Translations under genes and position numbers: made by a program
In this document: positions 56,834 to 64,000 of the stretch, in pieces
Layout: every line of letters begins with the position of its first letter
Position numbering within the stretch: the stretch's first letter is position 1
NCBI GenBank assembly: GCA_959607825.1
Contig: CAUHNW010000007.1
Span: 62,001-126,000, forward strand
Length of the DNA: 64,000 nucleotides
DNA from: HGM13006 sp900757695
GTDB lineage: Bacteria > Bacillota > Clostridia > Oscillospirales > Oscillospiraceae
Reading direction: 5' to 3'
The notes under the pieces: model-generated
Told to the model about the DNA's origin: nothing
The model's database searches: none
What the model saw: only the letters and a program-made list of their open reading frames with translations

Positions 56834-57349
56834 ATGAATCAAAATGTTCGTCGGATTACAATTGCCGCACTGGGTGCGGCGCTGGTGTGCATCTGCACCA
56901 GTGTGTTCAAATTTCCAATCCCGCTGGGCTATGCCCATCTGGGAAACTGCATGATCCTTCTCTTTGGCGTGTTTTTTGATCCTTGGATCGGTGCTTTTGC
57001 GGGTGGCGTGGGCTCTGCCATTTCTGACCTGCTGGGTTATCCGGAATGGGCAATCCCAACACTGATCATCAAGAGCATTATGGGCCTTGTGGTGGCCTTG
57101 ATTGCCAAGAAAAAGGGTGAAACGGCAAAGGTTCGTTCGGTACGTACCCTTCTGGCTGTGATCGCCGGTATTGTCGTAATGATTGTGGGCTACTTCATCG
57201 GCGGCTCCGTCCTCTACGGCTCGGTCATTACCGGTGCGACCCAGATCCCCGGTCTGACCGCAGAGGGCATTGTGGGCATCATCCTGTTCTACGTAATCGC
57301 AGCTGCGCTGGAAGCAGCCGGGGTTACCAAAAAGGTTACAGCGGTATAA
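56834..57349 (+). CDS. ECF transporter S component, probably for vitamin B6
   Basis: The 171-residue membrane protein has six helices. The start 'RRITIAALGAALVCICTSVFKFPIPLGYAHLGNCMILLFGVFFDPWIGAFAGGVGSAISDLLGYPEWAIPTLIIKSIMGLV' in overlapping parts is typical of S components, which capture a vitamin and dock on the shared EcfAT module (not in this window). The next gene is a pyridoxal/pyridoxamine kinase on the same strand, so pyridoxine-type compounds (PdxU class) are the likely cargo. That inference rests on context only. Confidence 0.85.
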   Translation: MNQNVRRITIAALGAALVCICTSVFKFPIPLGYAHLGNCMILLFGVFFDPWIGAFAGGVGSAISDLLGYPEWAIPTLIIKSIMGLVVALIAKKKGETAKVRSVRTLLAVIAGIVVMIVGYFIGGSVLYGSVITGATQIPGLTAEGIVGIILFYVIAAALEAAGVTKKVTAV

Positions 57350-57375
57350 GCGCAGACCGCAGTGAAAAACAGCAA

Positions 57376-57400
57376 GCTCCCCCATTTTGGGGGAGCCTTT
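57376..57400 (+). terminator. Hairpin between the S-component and kinase genes
   Basis: An 8-9-bp perfect stem (57376-57384 / 57388-57396) with a tight loop is followed only by CTTT, so some read-through into the kinase is likely. Confidence 0.65.
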
Positions 57401-57438
57401 GATGCGTTTGCCGTATTTTATAAATGGGGGAATGACCC

Positions 57439-58269
57439 TTGGATCACAATCATCAGAAAAAAATAGCGGTGATCAACGACCTCTCCGGATTTGGCCGCTG
57501 CTCCATTGCGGTGGCACTGCCTTTGATCTCTCATCTGGGGATTCAGTGCTGCCCTCTGCCCACGGCGGTGTTTTCTGACCATACGGGGTTTGAGAGCTTT
57601 TATGTGAAGGATTTTACCGATTCCATGGAGCCCTATATGGCGGAGTGGAAAAAGCTTGATCTGGAATTTGAGGGGATCCTTACAGGATTCCTTGGATCTG
57701 TGCGGCAGATCGACCTGGTAGAGAAGTTTCTGAAGGAGTTCACCACGGATCGAACCACCGTCATCGTGGATCCGGTCATGGGGGACTATGGAAAGCTCTA
57801 TGCCACCTATACCGATGAACTATGCCGGGGAATTGGACGGCTGGTACAGTATGCGGATATTCTTACGCCGAATGTGACGGAAGCCTGCATTCTCACCGGG
57901 ACGCCCTATCAGGAGCATTTTACCGAAGCGGAATTGCTGACATTGGCGCAGCGGCTCTGCGATCAGGGGCCGGAGCGAGTGGTCATCACCGGCGTATCCC
58001 GAGGCTCCTATTTGGAGAATTACTGCTATGAACGGGAAGCCGGGCCGGCCGTACAGCGGACACTGCGAATTGCCCCCCAGCGTTCTGGGACCGGGGATGT
58101 GTTTTCCTCCATTGTAGCGGCGGGCGCTGTCCATGGCGTACCGTTCGCCAAGAGCGTCCGCACGGCGGCAGAGTTTATTCGGGCCTGCCTGAAGCGTTCG
58201 TCACAGCTGGATATTCCGGTGACAGACGGCGTTTGCTTTGAAGAAGTTATTCATCAGCTGCATTTTTAA
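57439..58269 (+). CDS. Pyridoxal/pyridoxamine kinase
   Basis: The product has 276 residues from TTG 57439 (GGGGGAA seven bases upstream). Ribokinase-superfamily features are 'AVINDLSGFGRCSIAVALPLISHLGIQCCPLPTAVFSDHTGF' (PdxY/PdxK-type start, in parts), 'VIVDPVMGDYGKLYATY', 'LTPNVTEACILTG' and the anion-hole/catalytic Asp motif 'APQRSGTGDVFSSIV'. It phosphorylates pyridoxal, pyridoxine or pyridoxamine with ATP to trap and activate vitamin B6. Paired with the upstream ECF S component. Confidence 0.92.
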   Translation: MDHNHQKKIAVINDLSGFGRCSIAVALPLISHLGIQCCPLPTAVFSDHTGFESFYVKDFTDSMEPYMAEWKKLDLEFEGILTGFLGSVRQIDLVEKFLKEFTTDRTTVIVDPVMGDYGKLYATYTDELCRGIGRLVQYADILTPNVTEACILTGTPYQEHFTEAELLTLAQRLCDQGPERVVITGVSRGSYLENYCYEREAGPAVQRTLRIAPQRSGTGDVFSSIVAAGAVHGVPFAKSVRTAAEFIRACLKRSSQLDIPVTDGVCFEEVIHQLHF

Positions 58270-58286
58270 GATAGGAGATATGGAGC

Positions 58287-58889
58287 ATGGAAATCTTATA
58301 TCGTGTGCACAACGGAATTTATGTCAACCTCACAAATCGCTGCTCTGCTGCCTGCACGTTTTGCCTTCGGCAGAACATGGATCATGTGGGGGAGAGCCAC
58401 AGCCTATGGCTGGAGCGGGAGCCTACCGCACAGGAGGTAGAGGCCGCATTTGAAAAGCTGGATCTCTCTGAATTTCAGGAGATCGTATTCTGCGGCTTTG
58501 GAGAGCCTACCTGTGCGCTGGATGTGCTGCTGGAGGTGGCCCGCTGGCTGAAGCAACACTATACGCTCCCGATCCGTATCAATACCAACGGTCAGGGCAG
58601 CCTCATTGCCGGAAGAGACATTTCGGGAGAACTGGCTGAGTGCGTGGATGTGGTGTCCATTTCACTCAATGATCCCAATCCGGTCAAGTATCAGCAGCTG
58701 GTGCGCAGCAAATTTGGCGATCAGGCCTTCCCGGGAATGATCGATTTTGCGAAGAAGTGTGTGGCAAAGGGCCTGAAAGTGGTGATGACAACGGTGGATA
58801 CCACCATTACCCATGAGGAAGAGCAGGCATGCAGCCGGATCTGTCAGGAGATCGGTGCGACTTACCGGATCCGCCCATGGGAGGACTGA
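58287..58889 (+). CDS. TatD-linked radical SAM protein
   Basis: The 200-residue short radical SAM protein has Cx3Cx2C in 'NRCSAACTFCLRQ' near residue 18. Next come 'VFCGFGEPTCALDVLLEVARWLK' and 'RINTNGQGSLIAGRDISGELAECVDVVSISLNDP', the pattern of the family usually fused or adjacent to TatD DNases. No tatD gene lies in this window. The reaction is unknown. It is 17 bases after the kinase gene and probably shares its transcript. Confidence 0.87.
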   Translation: MEILYRVHNGIYVNLTNRCSAACTFCLRQNMDHVGESHSLWLEREPTAQEVEAAFEKLDLSEFQEIVFCGFGEPTCALDVLLEVARWLKQHYTLPIRINTNGQGSLIAGRDISGELAECVDVVSISLNDPNPVKYQQLVRSKFGDQAFPGMIDFAKKCVAKGLKVVMTTVDTTITHEEEQACSRICQEIGATYRIRPWED

Positions 58890-58910
58890 ACAGAATCAGC
58901 GGAATGATGA

Positions 58911-58950
58911 AGAGGCATGGAAGCAGACAAACTTCCGTGCCTCTTTGTCT
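58911..58950 (+). terminator. Terminator after the radical SAM gene
   Basis: A 13-bp perfect stem (58911-58923 / 58932-58944) is followed by TTTGTCT. Confidence 0.8.
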
Positions 58951-59025
58951 GTACAAATTCTCTGGAAACTGGTATAATGGCGGAGAATGAAATGGCCGGG
59001 AAACCGGCAAAAGGAGAACCATCCA

Positions 59026-60150
59026 TTGGAAATCTATCTTGATAATGCTGCTACCACAAAGCCCTGCCCGGCGGCGGTGGCGGCAGTTATGGAAGCATTG
59101 ACGGAAAATTGGGGCAACCCTTCGGCGGTGCACCAGCTGGGGCTGCGGGCGGAAAAGGCCGTCAAACAGGCACGGCAGCAGGTGGCGGCGGTGCTGGGGT
59201 GCAGCCCGGATCAGCTGTTTTTCACCTCCGGAGGGACAGAGGGCGATAATTTTGCGGTGTTCTCTGTGGCACAGCGGTACCATAAGCGGGGCCGCCATAT
59301 TATCACCACGGCGGTGGAGCACCATGCGGTGCTTCGTCCCATTCAGGCACTGGAAGCACAGGGGTTTGAAGTGACCTATTTGAAGCCGGAGGCAGACGGC
59401 ACGATTTCCCCGGCGGCACTGCTGGGGGCGCTGCGCAAGGATACCATTTTGGTGTCAATCATGATGGTCAACAACGAGACTGGTGCGGTCAACGATATTG
59501 CCCGGCTGGCAAAGCTGACCCATCAGAAGTCCACAGCGGTATTCCATACGGATGCGGTGCAGGGCTTCTGTAAGGTTCCATTCCGGGCATCGACACTGGG
59601 GGCTGACATTGTTTCCGTGAGTTCGCATAAGATTCAGGGGCCCAAGGGCTGCGGTGCGGTCTATGTGGATAAGAAGCTGCACCTCCCCCCGGTAATGTAC
59701 GGCGGCGGACAGGAGAAAAATATGCGCTCCGGCACGGAAAATGTTCCGATGATCCTTGGATTCGGGGCGGCCTGTCAGGCAGCGTCAGAGGGGCTTCCGG
59801 AAAAGCTCCGAACCATGGAACGCAGAAAGCAGCAGTGCCTTCAGCTGTTGGAAGAAAAGGTTCCGCAGGCGGTGATCCTGGGCGGTCATCAGGCTCCCCA
59901 TGTGATCTCGCTGGCGGTACCCGGCGTCCGGTCTCAGGGGCTCATTGGCTGCTTGCAGGAAAAGGGCGTATATGTGTCAGCGGGCTCAGCCTGCTCCAGA
60001 GGACATCGGAGTCATGTGATGGAGGCCATGGGATTTGCAACGGAGCTGATCGACGGCTCCATTCGGGTGAGTACCTGCTTTGATACCACGCCGGAGGAGA
60101 TCGAAGGTTTTGTCTCGGCACTGGCGGAGGCAGTCCATGCGCTTACCTGA
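59026..60150 (+). CDS. Cysteine desulfurase
   Basis: The product has 374 residues from TTG 59026, nine bases after AAGGAG; the longer frame upstream would skip this site. It is a pyridoxal-phosphate enzyme with 'YLDNAATTKP', 'FTSGGTEGDNFAVF', 'VEHHAVLRP', the PLP Lys in 'SVSSHKIQGPKGCGAVY' and the catalytic Cys in 'SAGSACSRGHRS'. It removes sulfur from cysteine for Fe-S clusters or tRNA thiolation. No IscU/NifU scaffold is adjacent; the next gene encodes a secreted nuclease and overlaps the stop by 14 bases. Confidence 0.94.
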   Translation: MEIYLDNAATTKPCPAAVAAVMEALTENWGNPSAVHQLGLRAEKAVKQARQQVAAVLGCSPDQLFFTSGGTEGDNFAVFSVAQRYHKRGRHIITTAVEHHAVLRPIQALEAQGFEVTYLKPEADGTISPAALLGALRKDTILVSIMMVNNETGAVNDIARLAKLTHQKSTAVFHTDAVQGFCKVPFRASTLGADIVSVSSHKIQGPKGCGAVYVDKKLHLPPVMYGGGQEKNMRSGTENVPMILGFGAACQAASEGLPEKLRTMERRKQQCLQLLEEKVPQAVILGGHQAPHVISLAVPGVRSQGLIGCLQEKGVYVSAGSACSRGHRSHVMEAMGFATELIDGSIRVSTCFDTTPEEIEGFVSALAEAVHALT

Positions 60151-61054
60151 TATGCACCGGATTTCGGCGGCGCTGCTCTGCCTGCTGCTTCTGCTGTTTC
60201 CCGGGTGCTCCATGCCGGCCGGAAACGGCGAGCAGAGGCCGGAAACGGCCCAATATCAGCAGGATGCCGTTTATACCATGGAGAACCTGCCGGATTACAG
60301 CGGCAGTGCCTATGTGGAGCTGAACGGGAATCAGCCGGATTTTGATGAGAGCCAATTCAATACCCAGTCCTATGAGTTTTATACCCAGCTGGATCAGCTG
60401 GGTAGGTGCGGCGCCTGCTATGCCAACATCGGGCAGGATCTGATGCCCACGGAAAAGCGGGAGTGCATCAGTTCGGTACATCCTTCCGGCTGGATGCAGG
60501 CACAGTATGACTGCGTGGAGGGGAAGAACCTCTACAATCGCTGCCATCTCATCGGCTTTCAGCTGACCGGGGAAAATGCCAATGACCACAATCTGATCAC
60601 CGGTACCAGGTATCTCAATACCGAGGGAATGCTTCCCTTTGAGGATCAGGTGGCGGAGTACGTGAAAACCACCGACCACCATGTGCTCTATCGGGTAACA
60701 CCGGATTTTCATGGCAGTGAGCTGGTGGCACGGGGCGTGGAGATGGAAGCGGCCAGCGTGGAGGATGATGCCATCCGATTCCATGTCTACTGCTACAATG
60801 TGCAGCCCGGTGTTGCCATTGATTACGCAACGGGAGAAAGCTGGCTGTCAGACAGCACAGCCCAGGGCGAAACGGCAGCGGATACATCGAAGGTACAGGA
60901 AAGCTATGTGCTCAACACGCGGAATAAGAAATTTCATCTGCCCACCTGCTCCAGCGTGGCGGATATGAGTGAAAGCAATCGGGAGGACTATACAGGCTCC
61001 CGGGAGAAACTGATACAGGAAGGCTACAGCCCTTGCGGGCGCTGTAAGCCGTAA
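60137..61054 (+). CDS. Secreted DNA/RNA non-specific endonuclease, EndA-like, with Ada-type Zn domain
   Basis: The product has 305 residues from ATG 60137. An N-terminal lipoprotein-like signal ('ISAALLCLLLLLFPGC', Cys near residue 22) precedes a nuclease domain whose active site reads 'YNRCHLIGFQLTGENANDHNLITGT', equivalent to the DRGH...N motif of EndA/NucA but with NRCH. The C-terminal 'NKKFHLPTCSSVADMSESNREDYTGSREKLIQEGYSPCGRCKP' in parts is a Cys-rich metal-binding module seen in Ada and in many Clostridial secreted nucleases. Role: external DNA degradation or uptake. Confidence 0.87.
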   Translation: MRLPDMHRISAALLCLLLLLFPGCSMPAGNGEQRPETAQYQQDAVYTMENLPDYSGSAYVELNGNQPDFDESQFNTQSYEFYTQLDQLGRCGACYANIGQDLMPTEKRECISSVHPSGWMQAQYDCVEGKNLYNRCHLIGFQLTGENANDHNLITGTRYLNTEGMLPFEDQVAEYVKTTDHHVLYRVTPDFHGSELVARGVEMEAASVEDDAIRFHVYCYNVQPGVAIDYATGESWLSDSTAQGETAADTSKVQESYVLNTRNKKFHLPTCSSVADMSESNREDYTGSREKLIQEGYSPCGRCKP

Positions 61055-61078
61055 CTTATGATAACAGGAGGAATTTAC

Positions 61079-61759
61079 ATGACGTATCAGGAGGAATTTA
61101 TCGTATTTATGGTGCGCTCCGGGGTGCTGACCTTTGGAGACTTTACCACAAAGTCCGGCAGAAAGACACCTTACTTTATCAATACCGGAAACTATAAAAC
61201 AGGGGCACAGGCGGATGCGCTGGGCGGATATTATGCGGCCTGCATTCATGAGCATCTTCAGGAGGCCGGCGGTGCGGATGTACTGTTTGGGCCTGCCTAT
61301 AAGGGAATTCCTCTGGTGGTCACTGCGGCGGCCAGCCTTTACCGGAACTACGGAGAGGACTATCCCTATGCCTTCAACCGGAAGGAAAAGAAGGATCACG
61401 GCGAAGGCGGCAATCTGGTGGGCGCAAAGATTCAGGACGGCCAGCGTATCGCCATTGTAGAGGATGTTGTAACGGCCGGTACTGCGGTACGGGAGACCAT
61501 TGCGCTGTTCCAGACCATTGCCCATGTGAAGATCAATGCGCTGTTTGTATCCGTAGACCGGATGGAGAAGGGCACCGGAGAGAAATCTGCACTGGATGAA
61601 CTCCGGGAGGAATACGGTATTGCGGTGTATCCCATTGTCACGGTACGCCAGATCATCGACTTCCTCCACAACCGCCCCATCGATGGCAAGGTCTACATTG
61701 ATGACGCAATGCGTCAGCGGATGGAGGACTACCTCCGGCAGTACGGGGCAAAGGGATGA
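61079..61759 (+). CDS. pyrE: Orotate phosphoribosyltransferase
   Basis: The product has 226 residues from ATG 61079 (AGGAGG eight bases upstream). It makes orotidine 5'-phosphate from orotate and PRPP in pyrimidine synthesis. Visible motifs are 'GVLTFGDFTTKSGRKTPYFINTGNY', 'DVLFGPAYKGIPLV', the flexible loop 'FNRKEKKDHGEGGNLVG' and the PRPP site 'IAIVEDVVTAGTAVRE'. It overlaps the RadC-like gene by four bases. No other pyr genes are in the window. Confidence 0.96.
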   Translation: MTYQEEFIVFMVRSGVLTFGDFTTKSGRKTPYFINTGNYKTGAQADALGGYYAACIHEHLQEAGGADVLFGPAYKGIPLVVTAAASLYRNYGEDYPYAFNRKEKKDHGEGGNLVGAKIQDGQRIAIVEDVVTAGTAVRETIALFQTIAHVKINALFVSVDRMEKGTGEKSALDELREEYGIAVYPIVTVRQIIDFLHNRPIDGKVYIDDAMRQRMEDYLRQYGAKG

Positions 61760-62451
61760 CCAAGCCCCAGGGGCCGGGGAGCGTCCATGGCGGTCACCGG
61801 CAGCGATTAAAGGATCAGTTTCTGGAATATGGCATGGATCCGATCCATGATGTCAATATTTTGGAGCTGGTGCTATTCTATGCGATCCCACGGCAGGACA
61901 CCAACCCCATTGCACACCGGCTGCTGGACACCTTTGGATCGCTGTCTGCGGTGTTTGAGGCGTCCACGGCAGAGCTGATGGAGCGGGGCGGACTCAGCAA
62001 AAATGCCGCAACGCTGATCAAGCTGATCCCGGCGGTGGCACGGCGGCAGCAGATCTCCCGGATCAGTGCCAATCAAATTCTGGATACGACCCAGAAATGC
62101 GGGGATTATCTTGTGCCGTATTTCTTTGGTACGGTACAGGAAGAGGTGTATATGCTGGGGCTGGATGCCAAATGCAAGGTGCTGGGCTGTATGAAGATCT
62201 CCAGCGGAAGCATCAACTGTGCCAATCTCAGCATTCGTAAGGTGGTGGAATCGGCACTGGGGATGAAGGCGTCCTCTGTGGTGCTGGCACACAACCACAC
62301 CAGCGGCATTGCGGTGCCCTCCCAGGAGGACATCCGTACCACCCGTTCGGTGGCCCATGCGCTGGATCTGGTAGGCATTTATCTGGCAGACCATATTGTG
62401 GTGGCCGATGATGACTATGTTTCACTGGCGGAAAGCGGACTCATGGAATAA
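61756..62451 (+). CDS. radC: RadC-like JAB-domain protein
   Basis: The product has 231 residues. The N-terminal helix-hairpin-helix part ('RLKDQFLEYGMDPIHDVNILELVLFYAIPRQDTNPIAHRLLDTFGSL') is followed by a JAB/MPN domain with 'VVLAHNHTSGIAVPSQEDIRTTR'. The zinc motif is His-x-His...Asp, with Thr in place of the usual Pro in HNHPSG. RadC proteins are linked to DNA repair or competence by name, but the biochemical activity is unproven. Last of the nuclease-pyrE-radC unit. Confidence 0.9.
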   Translation: MTKPQGPGSVHGGHRQRLKDQFLEYGMDPIHDVNILELVLFYAIPRQDTNPIAHRLLDTFGSLSAVFEASTAELMERGGLSKNAATLIKLIPAVARRQQISRISANQILDTTQKCGDYLVPYFFGTVQEEVYMLGLDAKCKVLGCMKISSGSINCANLSIRKVVESALGMKASSVVLAHNHTSGIAVPSQEDIRTTRSVAHALDLVGIYLADHIVVADDDYVSLAESGLME

Positions 62452-62454
62452 TAA

Positions 62455-62487
62455 ATCGGGCATCTGCACATTGTGCGGATGCCCGAT
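62455..62487. terminator. Bidirectional terminator between radC and the MATE gene
   Basis: A 10-bp outer stem (62455-62464 / 62478-62487) with an inner GCACA/TGTGC stem; T-rich on the minus-strand side. Confidence 0.8.
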
Positions 62488-62492
62488 GCTTA

Positions 62493-63860
62493 CTATGTGG
62501 TTTGTTCCAGCAGCTTTCGCTTTTTCCAAGCGCCGGAGTAGAAATAGGCGGCGGCAAAGACCGCAGAAAGGGTGGGAGCCAGTCCCATACCGAGATACAC
62601 GCCCACGAGACCCATGTCAAACACCCGGGTCAGCAGCAGGCTCAAGGCCACACGAATCACAACACCATCTAATACGTGGCAGAACATGGAAAATACCGTA
62701 AAACCCGATGCGGTGGCAATGGCCACGTAGATAAAGAAGAAGGCCGAGGGAAATGCCATCAGAGAGAGATACCGGAGACAGCGGATCGATTCTTCCAATG
62801 CCGCAGGGTCCCGGTTAAAGAGCTTGACCAGCGGCCCGGGAATGGCCTGTATGATCCCAAACATTACGATGGCGACCACCAGTGCACAGCGGACGCCTAT
62901 GCGGATGGTTTTATCTGCCCGCTCGGGTTTGTTTGCGCCGATGTTCTGCCCGGCCATGGTGCCGACACCGGTGGAGAGTGCAGAAATTCCGGTTTGGCTG
63001 AGGTTCACAACCTTGCTGCCCACGGCCACTGCTGAGGCGGCAATAACGCCGTAGCCGTTGATGATGGAGTTCACAAACACAAAACTCAGATCGATAAACA
63101 GGTACTGAAAGGAGGAGGGAATGCCGATTTTCAGCACGGTCTTGGCAGTGGGGCCATGGATTTGATACTGATGAGGATCCAGCGTCAGCATACCGGGCTG
63201 ATGCGTACGCAGATACAGGAAGGCCCAGACAAGGGAGATAAGCTCTGCGATTTCTGTGGCAATGGCCGCACCGCCTGCACCCATGTGCAGAGCCGCAACA
63301 AAGAGCAAGTCTAAAAATACATTGGCAATGGAAGCCACGGCGGAGAAATAGAGGGGCCGCTTGGAGTCGCCCATACCACGCAGAAACGATGTAATGGAGT
63401 TGTAGAAAAACGAAATCAGGAAACAGGCTGCACGGATCATCAGATAATTGCGGGCCTCGCCCCGGGCTTCCAAGGGAATGTTCACCAGGTTCAAAATGGG
63501 CCCCACAAAGCAGCAGACGATAACGGAGAGAATCACGGCCATGATTGCACTGATGGACAGCGCCGTACCCACAGTACGGTGGACGCCCTCCTCATTTTTT
63601 GCCCCGCAGTATTGGGCGATCAGTACGGCGGAGCCCGCACTGGCACCAAGACCGATGTTTCCGGCGGCGTTGCAGATGTAGGATACGTTGTTCACCGCCG
63701 CCAGACCAGCGGAGCCGCAGAACTGCCCCACAATAATGGTGTCCACAGTGGAATACATGGTTTGCAGAATGCTGGATGCTAAAAACGGAAGAGAAAACCG
63801 GATCAGGCCGCTGGTAATGGGACAGGTGGTGAGATCCAGCGACTGCTTTACTTTAGTCAC
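62493..63860 (-). CDS. MATE-family efflux transporter
   Basis: The product has 455 residues from GTG 63860, eight bases after GAAAGGGG; an in-frame TTG at 63878 overlaps that site. It has twelve helices, with the family start 'GLIRFSLPFLASSILQTMYSTVDTIIVGQFCGSAGLAAVNNVSYI' in parts and the second half at about residue 232 ('IGIPSSFQYLFIDLSFVFVNSIINGYG'). Likely Na+- or H+-driven export of a drug or metabolite. Monocistronic with a good promoter. Confidence 0.93.
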   Translation of the reverse strand: MTKVKQSLDLTTCPITSGLIRFSLPFLASSILQTMYSTVDTIIVGQFCGSAGLAAVNNVSYICNAAGNIGLGASAGSAVLIAQYCGAKNEEGVHRTVGTALSISAIMAVILSVIVCCFVGPILNLVNIPLEARGEARNYLMIRAACFLISFFYNSITSFLRGMGDSKRPLYFSAVASIANVFLDLLFVAALHMGAGGAAIATEIAELISLVWAFLYLRTHQPGMLTLDPHQYQIHGPTAKTVLKIGIPSSFQYLFIDLSFVFVNSIINGYGVIAASAVAVGSKVVNLSQTGISALSTGVGTMAGQNIGANKPERADKTIRIGVRCALVVAIVMFGIIQAIPGPLVKLFNRDPAALEESIRCLRYLSLMAFPSAFFFIYVAIATASGFTVFSMFCHVLDGVVIRVALSLLLTRVFDMGLVGVYLGMGLAPTLSAVFAAAYFYSGAWKKRKLLEQTT

Positions 63861-63943
63861 AGGCAAAGCCCCTTTCAAGCGCTCAGGCTTACGATGATTG
63901 CAATGGATCTTCTGGCGCTTTTTCTGAAATGGAAAGTAACAGT

Positions 63944-63973
63944 ATTATACGCCTCGGGTGCTTTGAATTGCAA
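63944..63973 (-). promoter_or_regulatory. Promoter of the second MATE gene
   Basis: TTGCAA (63973-63968), an 18-base spacer and TATAAT (63949-63944) on the minus strand. Nothing else is recognised from 63879 to the window end. Confidence 0.75.
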
Positions 63974-64000
63974 CTGTTTGTTAGAAAATGAAACGAGAAA

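Overview
The window reads as chromosomal DNA of a gut-type, anaerobic, GC-rich low-G+C-phylum Firmicute (class Clostridia, most likely Oscillospiraceae). The evidence is gene content and style: phosphate acetyltransferase and a 4-hydroxybutyrate/butyrate-type CoA-transferase, an ApbE / NusG-domain-II / Gx-transporter cluster, AI-2E and MATE transporters, a TetM-like GTPase fused to a NYN nuclease, ECF-type vitamin uptake, and strong AGGAGG ribosome binding sites. Species assignment is inference.

Region 1 (1-13.2 kb) is the accessory part. It opens with the 3' end of an extracellular solute-binding protein gene. A leftward signalling operon follows: a REC/HD-GYP/GGDEF regulator, a frameshifted HPt domain, and the collapsed relic of a hybrid sensor kinase. 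Then come two paralogous three-gene cassettes of SnoaL/NTF2-like proteins (A1-B1-C1 at 4.8-7.0 kb and A2-B2-C2 at 8.7-11.1 kb). Between them lie a LysR regulator and a small protein carrying a collagen-like Gly-Gly-Pro repeat. A second solute-binding lipoprotein follows directly. The first cassette has a leader with four alternating complementary hexamers and a possible five-codon leader peptide. I regard this cassette system as the best candidate for an undescribed system. SnoaL-like folds usually act as dehydratases, isomerases or cyclases on polycyclic or aromatic substrates, and a transport protein and regulator sit beside them. The actual substrate cannot be read from the sequence.

Region 2 (13.2-25.8 kb) holds a Crp-like regulator, galE, an HPr-like protein without the catalytic His, mtaB, a monoacylglycerol-lipase-like hydrolase, an Old Yellow Enzyme/2,4-dienoyl-CoA-reductase-like flavoprotein with unusual active-site residues, an AI-2E exporter, pta and azlCD. 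After azlD come debris of a group II intron and a possible IS end. A GNAT acetyltransferase, two copies of a GC-rich repeat and tRNA-Leu follow.

Region 3 (25.8-39.3 kb) holds the GTPase-NYN fusion, a marR-ABC-ABC-SDR operon read leftward, CoA-transferase / HAD phosphatase / SpoU methyltransferase, prfC and tRNA-Glu/tRNA-Met.

Region 4 (39.3-47.9 kb) holds metG-rqcP, small hydrolases, and a cupin-SDR operon with a near-consensus promoter, an upstream palindrome, a structured leader and codon use typical of very highly expressed genes. The ApbE cluster and a cytosolic beta-helix protein preceded by a direct-repeat operator follow.

Region 5 (47.9-64 kb) is mostly housekeeping: polA, an rRNA methyltransferase, two MATE transporters, an SCP2 / Fe-alcohol dehydrogenase / aldehyde dehydrogenase operon, a probable vitamin B6 uptake-and-kinase pair, a radical SAM protein, cysteine desulfurase, a secreted nuclease, pyrE and a RadC-like protein. 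Most transcription units end in clear hairpin terminators, and many begin at TTGACA/TTGCAC-N16-18-TATAAT/TATACT promoters, listed below.
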